From: an uncultured Campylobacter sp.
GTDB lineage: Bacteria; Campylobacterota; Campylobacteria; Campylobacterales; Campylobacteraceae
DNA: 20,053 nucleotides
Direction: 5' to 3'
Assembly: GCF_937973075.1 (NCBI RefSeq)
Contig: NZ_CALBWL010000079.1
Coordinates: forward strand, 1 to 20,053
Position numbers and translations under genes: made by a program. This document shows positions 1 to 6,948 of the stretch, one piece after another. Each line of letters opens with the position of its first letter. Position 1 is the first letter of the stretch. Under the pieces are notes generated by a model. That model was not told the DNA's origin. It did not search any database and saw nothing but the letters and a program-made list of their open reading frames with translations.

Positions 1-30
1 AAATTTGGAATTTTTTAAAATTCCAAATTT
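1..30. repeat. Perfect AT-rich inverted repeat, possible terminator of an unseen upstream gene
   Basis: Positions 1-14 (AAATTTGGAATTTT) are the exact reverse complement of 17-30, separated by TT. As RNA this would form a hairpin with few G-C pairs, so it is weak as an intrinsic terminator. It sits at the window edge and the neighbouring gene cannot be seen. A regulator binding site is an alternative. Confidence 0.45.
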
Positions 31-264
31 TAAAATCCTCGCAACCAAAATTATTGAAATTTTTATATTTTAAAATTTTCAAAATTTTAAAGCTTAACTA
101 TGCTTAAAATCTCATAGTTGCGCAGATCGTAAAACCCTAAATCCTAAAATTTTGCGCTTACACGGGGTTTTTAAATTTTGCTTGTAAGCCAGATTTTAAA
201 ATTCGCGCCCGACTGAATTTAAAATTTTAAAATTTCACCGCAAAATAACGCATGGACGCAAAAT

Positions 265-307
265 TTCTGCTCGCACATACTTTAAAAAGTTTTAAAGTTT
301 CGCAGAA
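265..307. repeat. Nested inverted repeat
   Basis: An outer pair TTCTGC (265-270)/GCAGAA (302-307) encloses a 9-bp pair ACTTTAAAA (279-287)/TTTTAAAGT (290-298) with a two-base centre. No T-run follows on either strand. Function unknown; a structured RNA or a protein-binding palindrome would both fit. Confidence 0.4.
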
Positions 308-374
308 GTTGTGTAAGCAAGTATAAATTATCTCCGCCGAATGTTTTTACTCGTTATATCTCTTTGTGCCACCA

Positions 375-425
375 GCTTAAAATATCCGCGCGGCGATAAA
401 TTCCGCGGACTGAGCTAATTTAAGC
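375..425. repeat. Two-part nested stem-loop upstream of tRNA-Ser promoter
   Basis: An outer 7-bp pair GCTTAAA (375-381)/TTTAAGC (419-425) encloses a 6-bp GC-rich pair TCCGCG (385-390)/CGCGGA (404-409) with a 13-base loop. It ends about 20 bases before the TATAAT box of the tRNA. It could be the end of a small transcript or a DNA-level palindrome; it does not look like a classic terminator. Confidence 0.4.
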
Positions 426-445
426 CCATTATTAGATTAGTTATG

Positions 446-451
446 TATAAT
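446..451 (+). promoter_or_regulatory. -10 box for tRNA-Ser
   Basis: A perfect TATAAT lies 15 bases before the first tRNA base, which places the transcription start close to the mature 5' end. No recognisable -35 hexamer is seen, which is usual for sigma-70 promoters in Campylobacter, where a T-rich upstream signal takes its place. Confidence 0.6.
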
Positions 452-466
452 GCGATTTCTTTTTGT

Positions 467-557
467 GGACAGATGGGTGAGTGGCCGAAACCACACCCCT
501 GCTAAGGGTGCAGCTTCTAACCGGGGCTCGAGGGTTCAAATCCCTCTCTGTCCGCCA
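467..557 (+). tRNA. tRNA-Ser (anticodon GCU)
   Basis: The acceptor stem pairs GGACAGA (467-473) with TCTGTCC (547-553), followed by discriminator G554 and an encoded CCA (555-557). The anticodon stem CACCC/GGGTG encloses the loop CTGCTAA, with anticodon GCT at 501-503, which reads AGC/AGU codons. A long variable arm and a TTCAAATCC T-loop (class II tRNA, 91 bases) agree with serine identity. A TATAAT box lies directly upstream. No integrase or attachment-site duplication is visible beside it, although tRNA-Ser genes are common integration targets. Confidence 0.97.
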
Positions 558-609
558 CTACTTTAGAATTTAAATCAATAAAATTTCACTTCCGTGATTC
601 AGCAGATTT

Positions 610-1239
610 TTAGCCTCCGAGGATACTGCCTAAAAGCAGCACCGGCATCATTAGCGGCATTACGATGAGTCCTTGTATGTCGGTATCCATTTTCGCATCG
701 CGCTCGCTTTTGATCCCGCTATCGACCGCTATACGCGCAGGGTACTCGATCGGCACGCTTAGGCGGTGCGATCTGCGCAGCTCGTCGTGATCTTTTAGGC
801 GCTTAAAATATTTGCCTTCGATCAGATAAGAGTAGCGAAACGTAGAGCTATACGCGGGCTCCAGCTGCTCTGGATCATCCATCAGCTTAGCCTGCACGGA
901 TAGCGGCAGATCATATTTTACGAGCTCGATTTCGTGTTGGATATATGCGGCATCGCTGCCCTCGTTGTATCTGTCGATCGTGAGCATGCTTACGTTGCGC
1001 CTTATCGCGTCTTTATTCAGCGACGCCAGACTCGCAACCTTGGCTCGCACGGCACTAAGATTTGCATCAAATACGTAATCGTAAATCTCACCACTCATAC
1101 GCAGCTGACCGCCGGACGCCGCGCTCATCGCGATGATATGCTCGCGCCCTTGCATGTAGCCCGGCAAATTCTTACTCGCGCATCCGCTAAAAATCCCACA
1201 GCATAGCGCCAAAACCACGCCATAAATCCAAAATTTCAT
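610..1239 (-). CDS. Predicted lipoprotein of unknown function
   Basis: The 209-residue product starts with a lysine followed by a hydrophobic stretch and a probable lipobox F-S-G-C, with Cys20 as the lipidated residue and Ala at +2. This implies export by Sec, lipidation and attachment to a membrane, probably the outer one. Residues about 21-185 are polar, with no recognised domain. The last 20 residues are strongly hydrophobic and end in Gly-Gly, which is odd for a lipoprotein and could be a second membrane-contacting segment or a buried strand. The ATG is preceded by AAAGGAAG at a good distance, and a TACAAT box lies at 1272-1267 on the same strand. The gene converges on the tRNA-Ser gene. 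I do not recognise the family. Confidence 0.75.
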   Translation of the reverse strand: MKFWIYGVVLALCCGIFSGCASKNLPGYMQGREHIIAMSAASGGQLRMSGEIYDYVFDANLSAVRAKVASLASLNKDAIRRNVSMLTIDRYNEGSDAAYIQHEIELVKYDLPLSVQAKLMDDPEQLEPAYSSTFRYSYLIEGKYFKRLKDHDELRRSHRLSVPIEYPARIAVDSGIKSERDAKMDTDIQGLIVMPLMMPVLLLGSILGG

Positions 1240-1266
1240 AAACTTCCTTTGTAAAATTAAAGACGG

Positions 1267-1272
1267 ATTGTA
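1267..1272 (-). promoter_or_regulatory. Candidate -10 box for the lipoprotein gene
   Basis: TACAAT on the minus strand lies about 28 bases before the ATG, with AT-rich sequence upstream and a good ribosome binding site between. No -35 match is seen. The call rests on position and hexamer similarity only. Confidence 0.35.
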
Positions 1273-1510
1273 TTAAATTTTGCCTTAACGAAAGTGGAAT
1301 TTTATGACGTGGCAAAATGGGATTGTGTGATGGAATTCTATGGCGGCGGCGCGTAGAATTTCACGCGGATTTACATTAGATTTCGATGAAATTTTACTTG
1401 TTTCTAGCCTTTATCCTATTTGCTATGCCCCAAAAGCAATATTTTTATACAAATAATGTAATTTTTATTAGCTCAATTCGCCTTAATTTAACCATATTAG
1501 TAATTTAAAT

Positions 1511-2005
1511 CTATAAATCATTCTCTTGCAAATATTGTTTTAACATTTTAATAGCACGCTGCTGCATCGAAACATATTTATTTATAAAATATGCAGAAAG
1601 CAAGCTTGAAATAACGACGATAACAATCATTGTATACCCCAATCCTGAACGAGTTTCCTCAATGCAAAGCAAAGCTATAAAAAATGGAATAAATGCTGCA
1701 ATATTACAAACAGTTCTTATGGCAGACCAAAATAATCTTGATAAACCTCCCATTTCATTCGTAGTTAAATTTTTATAATTGATTACTTTATTCCCATTTA
1801 CACATACCACCATTTCATCGCCTTGTGATAAAGTATCGTTTTGAATTTTCAGAATAAATTGCCTACCATCTATCCTAAAAGTCGAGCTATACATATTAGA
1901 AGTAGATACACCACCCTTACCATTCCTTACGCTACCACTAACATTCGTTTCTAAATTTGTTCTTAGATTATCTATTATTCCTCTATAAATTTTTAAATCA
2001 AACAT
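1511..2005 (-). CDS. Small two-helix membrane protein, unknown function
   Basis: This 164-residue protein has a polar, probably beta-rich N-terminal part (about 35-75, with Phe-Arg-Ile-Asp-Gly and Gly-Asp-Glu turns), then two predicted transmembrane helices at about 96-116 and 122-143. A short basic C-terminal amphipathic segment follows. The layout suggests an inner-membrane protein with a soluble N-terminal domain; I do not recognise the family. The ATG is well supported by AAGGAG five bases upstream. Base composition is clearly AT-richer than in the flanking genes, with many ATA, AAA and TTA codons, a possible sign of transfer or weak selection. It is separated by over 100 bases from both neighbours and is probably transcribed alone. 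Confidence 0.7.
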   Translation of the reverse strand: MFDLKIYRGIIDNLRTNLETNVSGSVRNGKGGVSTSNMYSSTFRIDGRQFILKIQNDTLSQGDEMVVCVNGNKVINYKNLTTNEMGGLSRLFWSAIRTVCNIAAFIPFFIALLCIEETRSGLGYTMIVIVVISSLLSAYFINKYVSMQQRAIKMLKQYLQENDL

Positions 2006-2031
2006 AGTTGCTCCTTAAATTTTTAAATAGT

Positions 2032-2037
2032 ATTTTA
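2032..2037 (-). promoter_or_regulatory. Candidate -10 box for the two-helix membrane protein gene
   Basis: TAAAAT on the minus strand lies in a very AT-rich stretch about 27 bases upstream of the ATG. The surroundings are so AT-rich that chance matches are likely. Confidence 0.25.
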
Positions 2038-2124
2038 TTGCATTCCAACTTAATTTTTAAATAAAATTTTGTATCTGATCACAGCATATAGGCAAAACCA
2101 CCTATCATCATGGATTGCGGCGCG

Positions 2125-3342
2125 CTACTTTCTATTTGCGTTAGCAAGCATCAGCTTTATGCGGTTTTCTTGATTTACCGCGCTTGCGCCCGGGTCGTAG
2201 TCGATAGCGGCGATGTTTGCTTGCGGGTAGTTCTGCTTGATCTTTCGGATCATTCCGCGCGCGATGATGTGGTTTGGCAGGCAGCCAAAGGGCTGCGCGC
2301 ACACGACGTTTTGTATGCCGTGGCGCATGAACTCGACCATCTCCGCCGTCAGCAGCCAGCCCTCGCCCATCTTCACGCCGTGACCGATGTAGCCGTCGGC
2401 GGCGGCGCGAACCTCGCTAAATGGGCTCGGCGCGCGAAAGCCGAAGCGCTTCATCTGCTTAATCATCATGCGCTGGAAAAATTCCACTACCTTAGCGACC
2501 GCGAGCGAGCCGTAATACGCCGCGCCGCCCTTTCCGTAGAGTTGCTTGTCGTAAACCGCATCGTAGATGCAGGTAAGCACGAAGTCCATCAGCCCCGTAT
2601 TTACGGGCTCAGCGTTTTCGCGTATGAGATAGGCGTTTAGGCCGTTGTTGCCGATGGGCGAGTATTTGAGATAAATTTCGCCCACGATGCCTACTTTTAT
2701 CCGCGGCTTATCGTCGCGCTCGATTTTAGCGAACTGCGAGAGGATAAATTTGAAATTTTTCTTGAGATTGAAAAACGATCTTTGATCGGTCAAATTTTTG
2801 ATCCGCTCGGCGCAGAATTCGTAAATTTCATTCGTTTGGTTTTTGATCTTTTCGTAGGGCTTGCACTGATTATACAGCCCCATCATCAAATCGCCGTAAA
2901 ATATCGCGGCAAAGAGCTTTAGAAGCGATTTTTTGCCGAGGCTAAATTCATTCTCATCTAGCGATCCAAAATTTAACGAGATCGCGGGGACGTAGCTAAA
3001 GCCGCTGTCCTCAAGCGCTTTACGAAGCAAATTTATGTAGTTGCTCGCTCTGCAGCCGCCGCCCGTTTGGCTGATGAGAAGCGCTACTTTGTGCGTATCG
3101 AACTCGCCGCTTTTTAGCGCGTCGATAAACTGCCCGATGACGAGCAGCGCGGGGTAGCACATATCGTTGTGGACGCTGCGAAGCCCTTCCTCGACGATAT
3201 TTTGGCGATTTTCGCCGAGCAAGACGCTCTTATAGCCCTCGTCGCGCAGCACGCCTTGCATAAAGCGAAAATGCGGATCGATCATCGTAGGGATCAATAT
3301 CGTGTGGGTGGCTTTCATATCTTTTGTAAATTTAGCAAACAT
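2125..3342 (-). CDS. 2-hydroxyacyl-CoA dehydratase-like (HgdB/BcrB-type) Fe-S subunit
   Basis: The 405-residue protein resembles the electron-accepting subunits of 2-hydroxyacyl-CoA dehydratases, benzoyl-CoA reductases and double-cubane cluster proteins. It shows the Asn-Asp-Met-Cys-Tyr-Pro-Ala motif with Cys62, a Gly-Gly-Gly-Cys-Arg motif with Cys97, and Pro-Phe-Gly-Cys with Cys354; three such cysteines hold the Fe-S cluster in the known enzymes. A conserved Gly-Glu-Ile-Tyr-x-x-Tyr-Ser-Pro segment lies at 221-229 and an Asp-Pro-Gly-Ala-Ser motif at 383-387 near the end. Its ATG overlaps the stop of the preceding activator gene by one base (TAATG), so the two are translationally coupled. In many anaerobes, as I recall, this part is the C-terminal end of a single ~1400-residue polypeptide. 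The substrate is unknown: no CoA-transferase or acyl-CoA dehydrogenase is adjacent. A role in acyl-CoA dehydration is not established. Confidence 0.8.
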   Translation of the reverse strand: MFAKFTKDMKATHTILIPTMIDPHFRFMQGVLRDEGYKSVLLGENRQNIVEEGLRSVHNDMCYPALLVIGQFIDALKSGEFDTHKVALLISQTGGGCRASNYINLLRKALEDSGFSYVPAISLNFGSLDENEFSLGKKSLLKLFAAIFYGDLMMGLYNQCKPYEKIKNQTNEIYEFCAERIKNLTDQRSFFNLKKNFKFILSQFAKIERDDKPRIKVGIVGEIYLKYSPIGNNGLNAYLIRENAEPVNTGLMDFVLTCIYDAVYDKQLYGKGGAAYYGSLAVAKVVEFFQRMMIKQMKRFGFRAPSPFSEVRAAADGYIGHGVKMGEGWLLTAEMVEFMRHGIQNVVCAQPFGCLPNHIIARGMIRKIKQNYPQANIAAIDYDPGASAVNQENRIKLMLANANRK

Positions 3343-6296
3343 TAGCGCGCATCCTTTCTTGCTTCTTGTTGCGCGCCTTGCCTCTCGCGCTCTATCATGG
3401 TCGCTTTTAGGCTACGCAGGCGGATCTTGACCGCACCTAGGTTCGTAACCTCGTCGATTTTAAGTTGAGTGTAAATTTTACCGTTTTGACGCAGTATGTC
3501 GCGCACCTCGTCGCCCGTGATCGCATCGATCCCGCAGCCGAAGCTGACTAGCTGCACCAGCTGCATGCGCGGGTATTTACAGATGAACCGCGCCGCGCTA
3601 TAAAGCCTGGCGTGGTAGGTCCATTGATTAAGGCTTTTCGTCTGCACCCTGCTAAGCGGCAGCGCGTCCTCGCTAAGCACTATAAAGCCCAAGGAATTTA
3701 GATAGCGATCGATACCGTGGTTGATCGTCTTGTCGATATGATACGGACGACCCGCTAGCACAATGGCGCTGGCACCGCTACTTTGTATCTCTTTTAGGGT
3801 CTCCTCGCCTTTTATTAAAACAGTATTTTTATAGTTTTGCAACTCCTTAAGGCCTTGCAAGACGGCGTTTTTTACAGCGTCGGAATGAAATTTATACCCG
3901 GCATCCGCGAGCTCAGCCTGCATCGTTTTACAAAATGAATCTTGCATGTTAAGATCCACGTGTGGGTAGAGGAATTTTTTCTCCTCCAGCGCGCCTACAT
4001 TCGCGCGTATCAGTTCTGGGTAGTATGCGACTACGGGGCAGTTGTAGCAGTTCTCGCTGATATTTTCATCCAGGCTGTAGCTCATACACGGATAAAAGAT
4101 GAAATCCACATCCTTGTTTAAAAGATCGTAGATGTGACCGTGTACGCTTTTAGCCGGGTAGCAGACGGTATCGCTCGGAATGCTTTGGCTTGCCAAAAAC
4201 AGCGTCTCTTTTCGCGGCTTTTGTGACAGCACGAGGCTCATACCTAAATTTTCAAAAAACGCACTCCAAAACGGGATCATCTCAAACATATTCAAAACAA
4301 ACGGAATTCCAACTCGCGGCGCATCCTGCTTCGGTGGCTTGCGATATTTTCGCAAAAGCTCGTTTTTAAACTCAAATAAATTCGTAATGTCGTGGCGGAT
4401 CTCCTTGCCCGCGCCGCGCTCGCACTTATTTCCCGAGACGAATTTAGTATCGCCGAAGTAGCTGATCGTAAGTGGGCATTTGTTCGTACAGAGCTTGCAG
4501 ACGCTAAATTCGCTGCGGTGGGTAAAGTTTTCAAGCTCGGCGCGACTGATCATATCGGTACGCTCGTTTGCGTTATTTTTAGCAAAAAGCGCCGCGCCGT
4601 ATGCACCCATAAGCTCGCTGATATCTAGACGGATCACATCCTTGCCGAGCTCTTTTTCAAAAGCTCGTAGCACAGCGTTGTTTAAAAAGGTACCGCCCTG
4701 CACTACGATGTTTTGACCCAAATCGTCGGCGTTTCGCACGCGGATGACCTTGTAAATCGCATTTTTTATGACGCTAATAGCAAGTCCAGCGCTGATATCC
4801 TCGATCGTAGCGCCGTCCTTTTGAGCCTGCTTAACCGAAGAGTTCATAAAAACCGTGCAGCGGCTACCGAGCTTGGCAGGATGGGTCGCAAAAAGGGCTA
4901 AGCTTGCAAAATCTTTAATGTCGTAACCCAAAGAATTTGAAAAAGTCTGCAAAAACGAGCCGCAGCCCGAGCTACACGCTTCATTTAGCACGATAGAATC
5001 AATATTGCCATCTTTAATGGAGAAACACTTAATGTCCTGCCCGCCGATGTCGATGATAAAATCTACCTTCGGATTGAAGTGGCGCGCGGCGCTGTAATGC
5101 GCGATCGTCTCGACAATACCGTAATCGAAGCGAAAGGCGGTCTTAATGAGATCCTCGCCATATCCGGTAACGCCGCTGCCCTTGATCTTGATGCGACCCT
5201 CACAAAGATCGTATAACTCCTTAAGTCGCGGCAACAGGATGTCGACCGGATCGCCTTTATTGGAGGAGTAAAATTTATACAATAGTTCGTAGTTTTCGCC
5301 TATCAGCACGACTTTGATCGTAGTGCTGCCACAATCCACGCCCAAATACGCATCTCCGCTGTAGGTGTGGATATCCACCTTAGGCACGCTCGCGCGGGCG
5401 TGGCGAGCGGTGAACTCGTCGAATTCCGCTCTGTCTTTGAAAAGCGGCGGCTCGGCTTCCAGCGCGGTCCTGTCGGGCTCCTTTTTTAAAAGCGCGATCG
5501 TCTCATCTAAATTTAACGTCTCGCCCGTATCTTTTGCGTACAGAGCGCTACCGTAAGCCACGAAGTAAGGCGCAATGTCGGGGAAGGTCGCAGTTTCGTC
5601 GGTGAGCTTTAGCACCTCTTTAAAGCGCGCCTGAAGACCTTTTAGGAAAAACAACGGACCGCCCAGAAACAGGATATTACCCTTAACTTCGCGACCCTGC
5701 GCAAGCCCCGAGATCGTCTGCTCGACGACCGCGGCGTAGATACTAGCGCAAATATCCTCTTTTCTAACGCCCTGATTTAGTAGCGGCTGAATGTCGCTTT
5801 TGGCAAACACGCCGCAGCGTGAGGCGATCGGGTAAATTTTATTTGCCGCAAAACTTAGGCGATCAAGCTCTGTGATATCTAGATGCAAAAGGTTGGTCAT
5901 CTGATCGATAAATGCGCCGGTACCGCCCGCGCACGAGCCGTTCATCCGCTCCTCAAGTCCGCCCGTGAGAAATAAAATTTTAGCATCCTCGCCGCCCAGC
6001 TCGATTACGACGTCGGTCTTTGGAAACATCCGCTTGACGCCGAGCGAGGTAGCGAAAACCTCCTGGACGAACGGAATTTTGCAATTTTTGGCGATACCCA
6101 TGCCCGCCGAACCCGCTATGGCGATGCTGAATTGCTCGCCTGCGTAGGTTTTTTGGATTTGCAAAATTTTATCCAGCACCAGCTCTTTGGGCTTTGCCAA
6201 ATGCCGCTCGTAGCTCTTGCTTAAAATTTCATATTTTTCGTTTAAAACTACCGTTTTAACAGTGGTTGATCCTACGTCAATGCCTAAAAAAATCAC
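3342..6296 (-). CDS. Tandem-domain acyl-CoA dehydratase activase fused to a dehydratase-like domain (BadF/BcrA family, DUF2229)
   Basis: This 984-residue protein carries two ASKHA ATPase domains of the HgdC/BadF/BcrA activator type. Domain 1 (about 1-255) has Asp-Val-Gly-Ser-Thr-Thr at 7-12 and cluster cysteines Cys122 and Cys161; domain 2 (about 316-575) has Asp-Cys-Gly-Ser-Thr-Thr at 321-326 and Cys441 and Cys480. A Cys-rich linker follows (Cys600, 603, 607, 625). A DUF2229-type region from about 660 to 945 contains Cys712 (Val-Cys-Tyr-Pro-Ala), Cys737 and Cys921 (Phe-Gly-Cys-Gly). In the family, ATP hydrolysis by a dimeric activator with a shared [4Fe-4S] cluster drives one low-potential electron into a dehydratase. 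The start is GTG (6294-6296); an ATG two bases upstream is out of frame and stops at once. The downstream gene overlaps by one base. The reaction driven is unknown. Confidence 0.85.
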   Translation of the reverse strand: MIFLGIDVGSTTVKTVVLNEKYEILSKSYERHLAKPKELVLDKILQIQKTYAGEQFSIAIAGSAGMGIAKNCKIPFVQEVFATSLGVKRMFPKTDVVIELGGEDAKILFLTGGLEERMNGSCAGGTGAFIDQMTNLLHLDITELDRLSFAANKIYPIASRCGVFAKSDIQPLLNQGVRKEDICASIYAAVVEQTISGLAQGREVKGNILFLGGPLFFLKGLQARFKEVLKLTDETATFPDIAPYFVAYGSALYAKDTGETLNLDETIALLKKEPDRTALEAEPPLFKDRAEFDEFTARHARASVPKVDIHTYSGDAYLGVDCGSTTIKVVLIGENYELLYKFYSSNKGDPVDILLPRLKELYDLCEGRIKIKGSGVTGYGEDLIKTAFRFDYGIVETIAHYSAARHFNPKVDFIIDIGGQDIKCFSIKDGNIDSIVLNEACSSGCGSFLQTFSNSLGYDIKDFASLALFATHPAKLGSRCTVFMNSSVKQAQKDGATIEDISAGLAISVIKNAIYKVIRVRNADDLGQNIVVQGGTFLNNAVLRAFEKELGKDVIRLDISELMGAYGAALFAKNNANERTDMISRAELENFTHRSEFSVCKLCTNKCPLTISYFGDTKFVSGNKCERGAGKEIRHDITNLFEFKNELLRKYRKPPKQDAPRVGIPFVLNMFEMIPFWSAFFENLGMSLVLSQKPRKETLFLASQSIPSDTVCYPAKSVHGHIYDLLNKDVDFIFYPCMSYSLDENISENCYNCPVVAYYPELIRANVGALEEKKFLYPHVDLNMQDSFCKTMQAELADAGYKFHSDAVKNAVLQGLKELQNYKNTVLIKGEETLKEIQSSGASAIVLAGRPYHIDKTINHGIDRYLNSLGFIVLSEDALPLSRVQTKSLNQWTYHARLYSAARFICKYPRMQLVQLVSFGCGIDAITGDEVRDILRQNGKIYTQLKIDEVTNLGAVKIRLRSLKATMIERERQGAQQEARKDAR

Positions 6297-6373
6297 ATCT
6301 CGCTCTTTATTGAATAAATTTTACTCGGCCGAATTCTCGAATTTAGCGCGAGCTTTCTAAATTAAAATTTGCA

Positions 6374-6380
6374 TTTTATA
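6374..6380 (-). promoter_or_regulatory. Candidate -10 region for the activator/dehydratase-like operon
   Basis: On the minus strand the sequence reads CTATAAAAT, a good TATAAT-like box about 75 bases upstream of the GTG start, in an AT-rich 295-base spacer with no gene. The leader would be about 70 bases. Other AT-rich boxes in the spacer could also serve. Confidence 0.35.
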
Positions 6381-6516
6381 GTAATATTTTTAAACGCAAA
6401 TAAAATCAGGATATATTTTATCTTTTTTTATAGAAAAAGACGATTTTTAGGCAGTTTAAAATTAAAAATTTTAATGGAAAAGTTGTAAAATTTTAGATTC
6501 AATGCGAGTATATTTT

Positions 6517-6542
6517 GCGCGAAATTTTTTAAAATCTCGCGC
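6517..6542 (-). terminator. Inverted repeat downstream of rplS, possible transcript end
   Basis: GCGCGAAATTTT (6517-6528) pairs with AAAATCTCGCGC (6531-6542), twelve pairs including one G-U on the minus transcript, with a tiny loop. It lies about 50 bases after the rplS stop, where the long minus-strand run should end. There is no T-run on the 3' side in the direction of transcription, so it is not a textbook intrinsic terminator; it could act with Rho or as a 3'-end stabiliser. Confidence 0.4.
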
Positions 6543-6591
6543 ATTATAAAAAGAGCTTTCTTTTGAATTAAGAAGTGTAAAATTTAAAGGA

Positions 6592-6948
6592 TTATTTTCG
6601 AAGCTCTTTGATTTTAGCCGCCTTACCGCGTCTGTCGCGTAGGTAAAATAGCTTCGCGCGGCGAACGCGTCCTTTTCTTAGAACCTCAATGCTTTCGATA
6701 CTCTCGCTGTAGATCGGGAAAATTCTCTCCACGCCAACGCTATTTGCGCCAATCTTGCGGATGATAAAAGTCTCGCTGACGCCGTTTCCGCGGCGCGCAA
6801 TGCAGGTACCTTCAAAATTTTGAATTCTGCTCTTATCGCCCTCTTTAATCCTGATGGCTACCTTTAAGGTGTCGCCGGCACGGAAATCAGGCACACTTTT
6901 GCTTGTGATCTGAGCGTCCTCAAACGCTTGGATATATTTGTTTTTCAT
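6592..6948 (-). CDS. rplS: 50S ribosomal protein L19
   Basis: The 118-residue product matches bacterial L19 over its full usual length. Typical features are the N-terminal Pro-Asp-Phe-Arg-Ala-Gly-Asp-Thr segment, the Phe-Glu-Gly-Thr-Cys-Ile-Ala-Arg-Arg-Gly core, the Ser-Glu-Thr-Phe-Ile-Ile-Arg-Lys-Ile segment and a basic C-terminus. L19 sits at the interface of the two ribosomal subunits. The ATG overlaps the trmD stop by four bases (ATGA), and its AAAGGAAA ribosome binding site lies inside the end of trmD. It is the last gene of the rpsP-khpA-rimM-trmD-rplS cluster, the arrangement found in many bacteria. Confidence 0.98.
   Translation of the reverse strand: MKNKYIQAFEDAQITSKSVPDFRAGDTLKVAIRIKEGDKSRIQNFEGTCIARRGNGVSETFIIRKIGANSVGVERIFPIYSESIESIEVLRKGRVRRAKLFYLRDRRGKAAKIKELRK

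Larger units (their letters stand above)
1..466. other. AT-rich non-coding region upstream of tRNA-Ser
   Basis: No convincing reading frame is present on either strand. The stretch is dominated by A/T runs and holds several inverted repeats: a perfect 14-bp pair at 1-30, AACTATG/CATAGTT at 96-102/113-119, a nested structure at 265-307, and another at 375-425. A TATAAA box lies at 322-327 and a TATAAT box at 446-451, the latter well placed to drive the tRNA gene. A small transcript starting near 334 and including the 375-425 structure is conceivable but unsupported; no run of T follows the structure. No known RNA family (SRP RNA, 6S RNA, tmRNA, RNase P) was recognised. Confidence 0.6.

Noticed and set aside
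467..557. tRNA-Ser as an integration site of a mobile element
   Set aside because: No integrase, no repeat of the tRNA 3' end and no phage or plasmid genes are visible in the window.
1386..1508. 40-codon plus-strand frame with a signal-peptide-like start
   Set aside because: No ribosome binding site, AT-rich codons and no recognised motif after the hydrophobic start; chance is likely.
2088..2105. Short ATAGG/CCTAT stem after the dehydratase-like operon as a terminator
   Set aside because: Only five pairs with an eight-base loop and no T-run; too weak to call.
2110..2640. Plus-strand open frame of 176 codons
   Set aside because: It lies antisense to the dehydratase-like gene, whose motifs are clear; the frame is open only because of GC-rich codon bias.
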